From Lingula anatina (Eukaryota > Brachiopoda > Lingulata > Lingulida > Lingulidae), in NCBI RefSeq assembly GCF_001039355.2, contig NW_019775732.1:85061-149060 (forward strand): 64,000 nucleotides of DNA. The letters run 5' to 3'. The translations under genes and the position numbers were made by a program. This document shows, in pieces, positions 1 to 10,574 of the stretch. Under the pieces are notes generated by a model. It saw only the letters and a list, made by a program, of their open reading frames with translations. It was not told where the DNA came from and did no database searches. Position 1 is the stretch's first letter; every line of letters begins with the position of its first letter.

Positions 1-261
1 AGGCTTCGTTCACATGCAATGTCTATTTTCTATTTTCTATTTTCTATTTTCGGTATGTCTTATGATCACGGTCTGTGCACTGAATATCCCGCAGCGTAAT
101 TACTGGCAGCGCGAGCCAGTTACTTATAGTAACTTATAGTAACTGGCTCGCGCTGCCAGTAATTACGCTGCGGGATATTCAGTGCACAGACCGTGATCAT
201 AAGACATACCGAAAATAGAAAATAGAAAATAGAAAATAGACATTGCATGTGAACGAAGCCT
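1..261. repeat. Long near-perfect palindrome (124-bp arms, 13-nt loop)
   Basis: Positions 1-124 are the reverse complement of 138-261, leaving a 13-base spacer (125-137). Each arm contains a short array of the 7-mer ctatttt (or its complement), followed by the same unique sequence. The arm starts exactly at the window edge, so it may extend further left. It could be a foldback-type element, a recent inverted duplication, or a chimeric read or contig end. The sequence alone does not decide between these. Confidence 0.9.
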
Positions 262-630
262 TAGAGTAATAGCCATAACTGCTGTTTTCGTCATAAAACA
301 GAATATTTTATATTTCTATGAGTTATTCACAATATTTTTATTGTGAAATATAGATTTCATACGAAGAGTTATTATCCCTTTAACGTATATATTTGTTTGA
401 AAATAAAGCTTTACACTAATTTCTACGGCAATTGTAATTTTAAAAAAATCAAATTACAGGTACAATGTAGGAGGAAATTCTTTTAACCGACCAATTTATT
501 AACAAACGTTTCGTGGCAGACTTTGTCTAAAGCATAATATTTGAAAGTTAACGGGTAGTAAGTTAAACATTTAGTTTCTGAACGACACCTGTTTGTTATT
601 CGCGTCAACTCTTAATGCAAATAAGTAAGA

Positions 631-632
<2 letters not shown>

Positions 633-685
<53 letters not shown>

Positions 686-692
686 CGTGTGT
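633..692. repeat. (GT)n microsatellite with a GC-alternating block
   Basis: About 22 GT units are followed by a short alternating GC stretch and then GT again. It is purine-pyrimidine alternating DNA of the kind that can form Z-DNA. The flanking 262-632 and 693-760 show no gene. Confidence 0.95.
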
Positions 693-766
693 CATGTAGA
701 CTACTACCACCGATGATAAACTAAAGATTGAGGAATGAAGAATGATCCTTCATCATTTTATTTCAG

Positions 767-975
767 TGCCCCCTTATAGCTGTTCCCCGTCTTCTCAGCT
801 CATTAAAGAAGACTTCTTTGGCACGTTGCCGCAGTCTGCTGTCAGTGTGAATCCCTGCACAACTTTGTGCAACAACGCATATCCCCCCACCGGCTGGTTT
901 TTTTTCACATTTCGCTACAGAGGCTGCTGTGGTAACAACAAATGCTATTGTACGCTGAACACCGGTCCTTACTCT
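767..975 (+). CDS. Orphan cysteine-rich exon, WSC-like
   Basis: This is a candidate internal coding exon. It is preceded by a polypyrimidine tract with a tttcag acceptor ending at 766 and followed by a perfect gtaagt donor at 976. The frame is open through the whole interval, about 69 codons. The peptide is rich in cysteine and aromatics, with the order C-x3-C, a Tyr/Phe-rich stretch, then CC-x4-C-Y-C. That spacing resembles the second half of a WSC carbohydrate-binding domain, which typically ends in a CYC motif. I do not see partner exons within a few kb, so it is either part of a gene extending left of the window or a stranded fragment. The WSC assignment is inferred from cysteine spacing only. 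The exon call rests on the splice sites and the open frame. It shows no relation to the transporter cluster. Confidence 0.4.
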
Positions 976-1601
976 GTAAGTACTTACTTCTATCATTGTA
1001 TTTTAAAATTAAGTATAATACTAAATGTGTAAATGTAAAAAAAAGCTAAGCGTTTTGATGATAACTGTTTCATAGAATATTGTAAAACATCTCAGAATAT
1101 GAGATAAAAATTCTTCACATGATCGCTCTATATCTCAGTCACAATGATAAAGTTTTGAGCAGAGAAAAGCAAGATGCACAAATGACCTATTTCCACACTG
1201 TTATCTCAAAAAAATTAAATTGTGCAGTCACATTTGGTTTGTAACCATTTCAAAGACGCCAAACATTTATTACGAATAGTATCTTAATATTGATGGAGAG
1301 GTTTGTCAACTATCATTTAATGTTTCTGATAGACTTATTTCTTTTTAAATTTGTTATTATCAGCACCATCGTCGGTGCTTATATCATTTTTTATCATTAT
1401 TTTAATAATATTATATTTATCTTTGACAATTGTTGTTGTTAATGGGTAAATAAATAACCGTTTGTGATAAAACTATTTCCTTTTTTTGTCAAAGAACACA
1501 TGTAGCTCATTTATCAAGCCGTACCTTAGCCGTACAGCTATTTCATTAGTTCAAGTTCAAAGTCTGTCAGTGTGCTTTTACCTTTCACCTAACCTTCCTC
1601 A

Positions 1602-1634
<33 letters not shown>

Positions 1635-1974
1635 TACCCATATAATTAAGTTCTGGACTATTTAACTGGATTCTGAATCTGATTTTTTGTATTGTCACGT
1701 AAATATTTCATTTTTCAGAGTAGTTGCACCCAAATAATTTAATGAGATGCGAAAAAGAAGAATTTGAACGAATTAAGTCACGGAAAGACATTTAAAGAGT
1801 GCTACTTTGACGATCGTAACATATACTTCGATGATCCAGGCAAACGGCGGATAAAATGAATAGGGTTATAGGATTTCATTTCATTCAGTATATAGGCCTC
1901 TTTACTTTGGTTGAACTCATTGGTTTTAATGTATTTAGAACCTTCACTTAAAGTCGCAAATATGCTATAAATAA
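976..1974. other. Non-coding stretch
   Basis: AT-rich sequence with no supportable gene. It contains a (CAT)n microsatellite at 1604-1634. Confidence 0.6.
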
Positions 1975-2231
1975 GGGAGCATTCACATCGAGAAGAGCCG
2001 AAGTCTAGTAAAGCCGCGGACCTACATCAAAGGAAGACCACTAATCTTTTAATGGTCTCTCCACGCGTTGTCCCTCGACCGGTTGAATGAGCTGAGATTT
2101 AATTACTGTGCTCCTGCAGCGACGACAAGTGGTGAGAATTAACAGGATTAGCGGTCTTCCTTTCATGTAGGTCCGCCATATTTAGGTCGCGGCCTAACTA
2201 GACCTCGGCTCTTCTCGATGTGAATGCTCCC
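1975..2231. mobile_element. PIF/Harbinger-like MITE, 257 bp
   Basis: The two ends are inverted repeats of about 75 bp. The outer part, starting gggagcattcacatcg, is essentially perfect, and the inner part has substitutions and small indels. The element is flanked on both sides by the trinucleotide taa (1972-1974 and 2232-2234). A 3-bp TWA target duplication with G-rich terminal repeats is the hallmark of PIF/Harbinger elements. There is no internal reading frame, so it would be non-autonomous. The family assignment is an inference from the target site and the termini. Confidence 0.75.
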
Positions 2232-2234
2232 TAA

Positions 2235-5200
2235 GTTGGGCTGCTTCCAACAACAATTTAAAATATTATGAACTGTTGTTGTGTATTGGAAACTTATCTA
2301 TACATGTAAAATATTAACCAGTGGTATGTAAGGTAATTTATCTTAATCAGTATTGTATCTTAATCGGGTTATACTTTTATAATTATCTTTTTTACCACAT
2401 AATAACTGTCTTTTTTCGTGTTACGTGGTGCCTCGGGTGTTTGATTTGATCGTGATTTCTTTTTTTTTTTCTTTTACACTTATACAGTTACAGTATGAGC
2501 ATTTATGACTAATGTGACATATAGTTTAACAGCCGAACTCAAAAGTTATGGGAGGAAATTTATAAATTTCACTTTTGGTATTTCTACAATCATTAATTAA
2601 TAAATAATGGGAAAGGAGCTGTGTCTTGGTGAATGTCTGAGCTGACTTAGTGCTTCTCTAGCTCGAACTTTTTTCTTAAGCAACAAAAATGAAATAAAAT
2701 GAAGAAAGCACTCCCTCGAAAACGTACAAAACTATACATACGAAAAGATGTAAAAATTTTGTTTCGAAACGTAAGCGACATATTTCGTTGATCTTAAAAT
2801 GCTCATGGGAAAATATAAAGGAGACCTACCAAACCACTAGCGATATTTTGACAAGGTGGGAAAGTCGTTTTGGGTTTCCGCCAAAATCTGTTGAAGATTT
2901 TTTTAACTTGGACTAGCACTAGAATAAATGTTTATTCAACCTTCCCCTTGTAATTACCCTGTAGAAGGAACTCCTAACCACAACAGTGCCGATAAACATG
3001 AACAACCTATAATTTCAAGACCAGTGGTTTAAACTACAATTACAGATAATGTGAGAATCCAGGTATTTAAGAAAAAGGCCATCATTCTATAAAAAGTAAA
3101 AAAAAAAAATGCACGAATGTTTTTCTTTTGAAAGAAACGCCCTAATTGACAGGGTGTGTCGGGTTAAAACAGATTCCTTTGTTTTCAGGTGCCAAAATGG
3201 GCATTAACGTCAAAAAATCCTTTTGTAAGGAAACTTGGGCACTACTGACAAGTACTTACACTATAGCTAATAAGTCCCCGGTCACTTTAATAGCACACGC
3301 TGTCTACATCAGACGCGCTAATGCGCACGTCCCCGACAGTGTTAATGATAGGGGGATTACGATGGACAGCGCATGTTGCTCACAGCAGTAGGCACTGCCG
3401 CCGAAGTTAAACCGGTAATTAAGTCTATAACTTGACTAAACATGTTTTGCTTTGTAACTTGCGTCCTTCAGTCTTGCTGTTGCGGAAGCGCCGGCGGGAC
3501 ATATCTCCACCTTGCCGATATTTATCCCGACTCTCGACTTTAAAAGTATTATTGGTTTTGATTTTATCAAAGTCTTATNACTCCTTGCTGGGAAGGGGTA
3601 GCGGCCTCCTACTGCTGTGCGTAATCAAACATTGTCTTCTAACATGCGGCTACACGACGGTTGCATTGTATTAATAAAGTAATACCTATTCATAAGGAAG
3701 GGGGCGGATGGTAATCTTACGAGAATTAAATCAGTTATCGATCATACGTGTACCAATAGTCGTGTTTTTTTTTTTAGCTATACGGTATTTTATGAAGAGA
3801 TAACCTCATTTCTTGACAACGTCGGGTTACGACCTTCTTCAACCAAAATAAACAAAGCATCAAAACATACGGACAGGCACAGAACTATTTACTGATTATA
3901 AATATAAATGTAGCAACACAAAATACAGTCAACTGGTCTATGCAAAAATGAAGATAGTTATTGGCCCGTTGAAAGTGAAGAGAATATCGCTTATTCTACC
4001 ATGTGTTTATTACAAACTGCGATGCTACATGTAAAAATATTTCGTTAAACATGAATGGTTCAAGTACAGTGTAGTTTGGAGGAGTACCTCGGTAATTATT
4101 TTAAAACCAATGTTACCAGACACAACTAAAATTTCGTGAAAAATTTTAATATTTCGTATACAAATGCACAATTTTACTGAAAAGTCCTATTCCGCAAATT
4201 ATTCGGTTTGCATGCGCTTTTTGGGGAAAAGTCAATTTCGGAATTCTCGGGTCCATGTGAAATACGAACCTCTTACTTTACCATCTCATAAATGTATGAC
4301 AAGAAATGTTCTCGGCAACCATCTTCAATCCATGAAAAAAAGCTAACTGAGGACCAGCAACGCTGGTTCCGTATCCAAAATTGAAAGTGTCCATATCTTC
4401 TCAAGTAATGTAGACAAGTTTCGTGATTCATTTTTATCGTGTGAAAATCAGGTGCCATAGTGGATTAGCAGTTATATTTAATATCAACCTAAAGTAACTT
4501 ACTTAAGTGTGCTTTTACACCATATACACTTAATTTTTTTTCTAGTTTATATTTCTATGAGAAATCCTTATTTTATTTGTAAATCAGCCCATTATATGGT
4601 AAACTTATTTTTTTCCTATACAAGTGTGACTTCTATCACAACCTTTCTTAAAACACTTTTCCTATACGCACTTATACGGCGGTGGGCAGCACAAGGAATT
4701 CCCTGCATTGTTGAATGCCCTAATGTTGAGATGCAGTAACTATGGTGGTGAATTGTATTAGCTGTGCAAAGATTTTACAATTGTGTTTTGAGAGGCTAAC
4801 AAACACTTCGGCATCTCAATCACATTATCTCAATATTTCGGACAGTAACGATCATAATACATGATAAGAGTTTATTCAGCCATTTATATACGAATTCAAA
4901 ATTAACATATAACAGGAATTGGAGATTTCTACATTGGACAAGTACGTACATGCTGGACATCTAGAGAGATACATGTATGTACGCACTTCGTTAAGAGTGA
5001 TGGGAGCGAGAAGATTTCCTATTGCTCAAATAGCAAAATGAGTTTTTTCTCGACATCTTGATGACAAATACATGTTTTAAGCAGGCCGTTTTAAGCCATA
5101 TGCTTTTACGTGTATTTTACCTTTTTTCTTTCTCTTTTCTTGTTAATCTTACCAAATTTAGACGGTATAGTGATTATATATCATCAAATACATTTTGCGT

Positions 5201-5640
5201 TTTCCGACATTTTCTGATACATACTGTATATCATGATGCCTTATTATTGTTATAAAATGTTTTAGTTTTAGATGTTGAGCCTAGTTATTACATCAAGCAC
5301 ATGTACAAATTTACGAGCACTTTGCTTTTCGCATTATCATAACACTATTATATTTGACCGTATTACAGACTAGCCTTGAAACAGGTGAACAATGGCAAAT
5401 GATATTAAATATGCTCCCTCGATTGCTTCTTTAGCAGCCACTGAATTAAATTAGCTATTAGATATCACTATATATATACCGCAGGAATATAACACAAAAA
5501 TGAGCAGAAAATATAACTGATTTAGGAATATTTCGTTACACTCTAGGTATATGCAAAAGAGGGATGGGAGATTGTTGTCATTTACTCAGTATGGTGTGAC
5601 TAGTCTTACTACCTTTTCTTACCGTGGGCGCATTCTCTTT
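2235..5640. other. Gene-poor stretch with a single-N gap at 3579
   Basis: AT-rich sequence with only short, unconvincing open frames on both strands. A single N at 3579 marks a contig join. Unlike the other three single-N positions in this window, I do not see duplicated sequence on its two sides. An open frame at 3146-3391 follows a pyrimidine-rich AG, but its product resembles no family I know. Confidence 0.5.
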
Positions 5641-5689
5641 TTTATATGTGTGTTTATTTTTTAACTGAGACACCTTCCATTCACTTCAC

Positions 5690-6024
5690 TGTGGCTGACC
5701 TCCATAGTCACGTAAACTTGTACGTCAATAATTGGCTGGGTTGAAGGAAGCAGAATACGTCACCACTGAAGGGGCTGGGCTATTTTGTGTTCATTTGGGC
5801 TAACAGAAGTTCTATTCCAATCGTTGATTGGTAGAGCAACCCCATTTGAGCCTAATAGATCTTGTTCAGCATGTATTTTTGATATAGTTTCTGGTCATTA
5901 TTGAGAGCATCATTCCAGCTGGATTTACGAGGCGCGGACATTTACAATACGACATTTTCAGCGTATAGGTCCCTTACTTACGACAGACAGCATCTAAGAT
6001 CTGAGAAATTCATTGGGTCGAGCG
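5690..6024 (+). promoter_or_regulatory. Candidate promoter and noncoding first exon for the cluster's first gene
   Basis: The 5690-5880 interval holds several CCAAT-type boxes in both orientations (attgg near 5732; a ccaat/attgg pair near 5818-5832) and cgtca/acgtca CRE-like cores near 5723 and 5758. Sequence after about 5930 ends in a perfect gtaagt donor at 6025. The coding exon 1 copies at 8290 and 11054 each sit just behind a ctttgcag acceptor (8269 and 11033), so a noncoding upstream exon is expected. This interval is the best candidate I can see. It lies outside the duplicated block and so occurs once. The assignment is inference without transcript data. Confidence 0.35.
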
Positions 6025-6026
6025 GT

Positions 6027-7790
6027 AAGTGAAGTTGCTTATCAGATTTGTGATAGTAACATCTTTATTTGTATTCTAGTGCAATCTGCTTCGCTTTGCA
6101 TATTAAACACTGTATAATATGCTTTAAAAGTTTAACCTAAATAAAAAACCTATCTACATAGTTTTCGGTTTCTAAACAAATGTGTCCTCCACATGTATAC
6201 CCTATCCAAAACCTTTGAGAAATAACGATATGCTAACTCGTTCTCGACTTTTTAACTGCTATTATTCGTCGTTACCAGTGGATTTCACCAGTCCCCTATC
6301 TCCATTACGATAGTGGCTCAAAACTTATTTAAAACAACCGGTAGTAGATCGATATTCCGCCATCGGTTTTTAATTTAGTGTACTTTGGTGACGAAGGAAA
6401 AGGGTTTGGTTTTTCCCAGGAAAATCATCTTTCCACTGTGTACAGGTCTATAACGAACGTAGAGTTTTCGGGCGACTGTTCCATACGTTTGTTCACACAC
6501 GTTTATTTCATTCATAAAACTCCCTGCAGGCCATTTAATATTGACTGCTGGTGTACCTACGAAGTTTGCAGTTAGGGAGAGCAATCCCATTAGTTTTGAT
6601 GTTTGTCAATTGTCAGTACCAGTAGGTTACTTACTAGTATATTTTGAAGGGTAAAAGTTTTTATTCAAGTTTACTTATTCTACAGCGTATGCTGCATGGA
6701 CGTCTGTTACCGTACTTGTATCAAACATCTTGCCCTGAATATGCGCACAGTCACAGCATTGACCTTCCGATATAAGGGGCTTCTAAAATAGTGCACAAAA
6801 TTATAGTACAATGATTTTGTAGCAGACTGCTAGCGCACCTTGTTGTCAATGAGTTCACAGCATTCATGCAAGGAGTGACCTCTCTCTTGGTGGCTTCCGG
6901 CGTCATTCTTTCAATATATCAACGCCGTTTTCATTTTCCAGATGCCTGGCTCATTACTTTTAAATATACAGTTGTGCATGGACTACCCTACACAACACAC
7001 ACGCACACACACTCAAGCACGCACGCACGCACACACACACACACCGCCACCACCACCACCCAAAGACCGTGTCCTGTAACATATAGCGCCAACATAAAAA
7101 ACTAATATATTCTCCGCTATACATATAGACATAAAAAACATTTACATGTATCTCCAGTTCATAATATTGAAAAAAATGCATGTCACACCGCAGCCCTTAA
7201 GTCTTCAGTGTTCACCTGTATTTTTTACTAAGGTTGTGCAAGGATTATATGGGGCCCTTTACAACGAGACGCCAAAACACATATTATGGGATTATATATA
7301 CTTGGCATACTAAACGTGTTAGCGACGGTAAAACATTTTGAGACAAAGCTACAAATTTTAGTCCCAGACAAGTGGTTGTTATTTTTGACAATGTTCCCCC
7401 AGACAATTCGGTTTTTATGGAAGAAGGTCACCCGTGTCGAACAATCATGATCACGCCTGGGGTGTGCAACTGAAGTCTTACCCAGGGATCTAATGGATGA
7501 ATCGTTTTGGGATAGAATTACACAATTTAAATTTACAGGTGTTTGTTATTTTGGGTATGAAATGATGGGGGTCTCTTTAAAACGAGGTAGCAAGGTGGGG
7601 TCAACATAGAAGTTTGGATTATTTTCGATAAAAAGACTAGAATTTTGTAATCTAGGATATGATACTTTGAAGGTAGAATATACATGTATATATTATATGT
7701 CTTATTTTTGCTTTCAAGACAAGGACTTATTTTTTCCTGATATTTCCGTGGCATTTTCAGTAACTGAATTGGGCTTTATCTGAAGGTGCC
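6027..7790. other. Non-coding stretch with a (CA)n/(CAC)n tract
   Basis: No supportable gene; it may be 5'-UTR intron of the first transporter. It includes a compound CA/CGCA/CCA tract at about 6990-7060. Confidence 0.5.
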
Positions 7791-10572
7791 ATGAAGGTGC
7801 ATGTCGTCACCCAATTAGCCTGTAGTGCTAGTAAACTACCTACATAGACAGGTCTTATAAATTCTTTATATAACCACACAATACCTGAAAGAATAAAATA
7901 GTTCGCAGTTAGTTCAGACTGGGGTTTCTGTACCACAATTTAGCACACCTTTTTATTCAGAATTTTATATTTATAAAGTAACTAGCACAGCTATGTATGC
8001 GTATAATCGTATAATTCGTGATTTAAGAACGAACTGACAACAACATTGTGACGTTAAGTATGCGTTGGTGTGGTGGAGATTAATTATTCGATCCATAGCG
8101 GGTGATGTGATATAAAAAATATGCCAAACTGACTTTGTCAATAAGTCGACCTAATAGCTCAGACACTGCATATACCCTGTATATACTTCTATTCTGTCTA
8201 AATAACAAAACACAAGAAAAATTTGTAATTCAAGTTGTCGCCATTTCTCTTGCCTTCTTTTCTTTGCAGATATTTAGACGTTATTCACAATGCCGCGAGC
8301 TCAGGTGAACACTTTTGGACCCGTGGACTACGTGGTGTTTGCTGGGACTTTGGTTGTCTCTGCCAGCATAGGTATATACCAGGCGTTCACCGGCGGTCAT
8401 CAGAGAACAACAGATGAATTTTTGATGGCCAACAGAAAGATGGGGGCAATACCCGCAGCCATGTCCTTGCTGGCCAGTTTCATGTCCGCCATAACATTGC
8501 TAGGGACGCCGAAAGAGATGTACGTATATGGAACGCAGTACCTGTGGATAGCCTTTGGCTACTTATTGGTCATCCCCGTGGCCGCGCACTTATTCTTGCC
8601 GATATTTTTTCGGCTTAAGGTGACAAGCGCTTATGAGGTGAGCTCAAGATGTATTTTTTATGTAAATGGGGAGTTATAACAATTTACTTATTTCATAATT
8701 TCTGCACATAACGTATCCCCTGTGTGATTTGTGTTTTACTTAGGAAACCACTCCCAAAATTACATAACACAGAGCCATTGTCAATTTGACGCCCCCGGGC
8801 CTCACGCTTGATCAAAAAGTTGACGAACTTTTAAAAAAGGCAACGATACTCTCAAAGCGCATTACGAGGTCATGTTGCTGTTAATGTGACTTGACGTTAC
8901 ATTAGGGAGGAAATTATGTTCTTGTTACGTTTTCTGGAAGCAAAAGGAGTATATAGTAAACAGGAAATATGTACATGATAACAGGTTTTGAAAACGTTTC
9001 ACGTTCAGACTTATTTCAAAACTACTAACTCAGAATTTTTCTACAACAATTTTACAATACATGTATTACTGCAAGCCTAAATTCTATACATAACTGATGA
9101 AATCCGTTGTAGACCCATTTCAACATTTAAACCTCCCATACATTCAAAACGCTGTATATAGCGCAAATTTAAACCCATTTTTGGAATTTTACCAAGCTTG
9201 ACACTAAATTCACAATGTATATAATCATAATGAAGTGTCGTATGGGGCGTCCTTTTGGTGGTTTTTATAGCATCATTTGTTAAAATTATTTGACCATATT
9301 ATCAATTTCTACTACTCTTGACACTCAATACACCGAATATCTACCTGGAAGAGGTTTAAATCTATCGAAAAGTACAGTATTAAAAGGATGAAATTTCATA
9401 GTAAAGTACTAAATAAGTGTCATATTTTCTAGTATCTCGAGATGCGTTTCAACAAGGTGGTGCGTGTTGCCGGATCACTCACTTTCAGCCTGCAGATGGT
9501 TAGTTATAAAAAAAATTATAATAATAATGGAAAAAATTGCTTTGTGTGATTTATGTAGAGGTAATTTTACAATTTTTTTATTTTTATTTTTTAATCTTTT
9601 TCGAAAAGAATTGTTAACTTTCTCTGCGTTGCTGAAGGTAATTGTAAGGTTAAATTAATTGTCATTTCATTAACTTTCAATGCAATACTGCATATTTCAG
9701 ATTCTGTACATGGCGATTGTTTTGTATGCACCGTCTCTGGCGCTTGAACAAGGTATCTGGCAAACTACTCAGTTACTATCATTATTCATTATGGTAAACA
9801 TTTTACGGTATACCATTTTTATCCCTAATTGAATTTGTCTTATGTTGTATTTTGGATGTATTTCACCATTGTATTAAAAACTTTATATTTGAACTGTTGA
9901 AAGTTGCTGTGAAATATTGTCTTGGCATTAGTTATCTCTCCCATAACTAGTGTGAGTAAACAATAGCATGATATTGTTTCTGTTGCAATTCTAGTCACCG
10001 GTCTTAATCGTTGGATTGCTGTGTGTTCCGTGGGAATTGTCTGCATTTTTTACACGAGTATAGTAAGTGTTGTTTTCACTTTTAGTTTCAATATTCACAC
10101 CACACACAAGAGTGCCATACTTAGAACTGCTTAATTCATGTGGCCTAAATAACACGCACCACGCAAATCTGTGTACTCAAAAAAGGTTACAGCGGTAAAC
10201 TGAATTTGAGTACTTTTAAATAACGTCACCACACAGTGATAACATGCTTTCTTCCGTGTTCCACTCACATTCACATTCACTAGAGCATACTGGTAGTTCT
10301 TTGTTCGTTTGAAGGTGACCCGTTTTGATATAACATCAGGCTATTTTAGAAACATCATTGGGAAAAACATCTTTAAAGACAACAAGTAAACAAGTGTTGA
10401 TCATATAATGGGGACTTAATAATGATGCTATGGGCTTGTGAAAGGCAGGCAGCGTTCGATGTCAACAGAGCCACGTCTCAAGAATTCGGTCAAACAAAGA
10501 ATGCGCCTTACCTATATGACGAAAGCAGAGAAGTTTAAGACGTCCATTAAAACATCCGTACCTACCTCATCT
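7791..10572 (+). repeat. Left copy of a 2.8-kb tandem duplication
   Basis: This block aligns end to end with 10575-13355 and differs by scattered substitutions and small indels. One example is a 13-bp difference near 8874 versus 11640. Another is a poly-T run at about 12038-12059 present only in the right copy. The left copy stops at the single N at 10573 and the right copy begins immediately after it. It carries exons 1-4 of a transporter. Confidence 0.9.
8290..10062 (+). CDS. SLC5A8-like: SLC5A8-like transporter fragment A, exons 1-4
   Basis: Four exons encode the N-terminal part of a sodium-coupled monocarboxylate transporter: 8290-8637, 9433-9498, 9701-9752 and 9995-10062. Phases are consistent (0, 0, 1, 0). 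Exon 1 gives the N-terminus, the first membrane helices and the SLC5 hallmarks [25 protein letters not shown] and TSAYEYLEMRFN (completed in exon 2). There is an intron acceptor at 8269, just upstream of the start. No exon 5 follows before the N at 10573. The sequence then restarts with a near-identical copy of exons 1-4 belonging to gene B. So A is either the other haplotype of B's 5' end or a true partial duplication. If real, it could supply an alternative 5' end to B, because exon 4 ends in phase 0 and would join B exon 5 in frame. Confidence 0.85.
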
Positions 10573-10573
10573 N
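10573..10573. other. Single-N assembly gap between duplicated blocks
   Basis: One N separates the two copies of the 2.8-kb duplication. A one-base gap is often a placeholder for contig ends that were predicted to touch or overlap but were not merged. Confidence 0.9.
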
Positions 10574-10574
10574 T

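Noticed and set aside
6960-7181. Open frames across the CA/CCA tract
   Set aside because: Low-complexity translation of a microsatellite on both strands.
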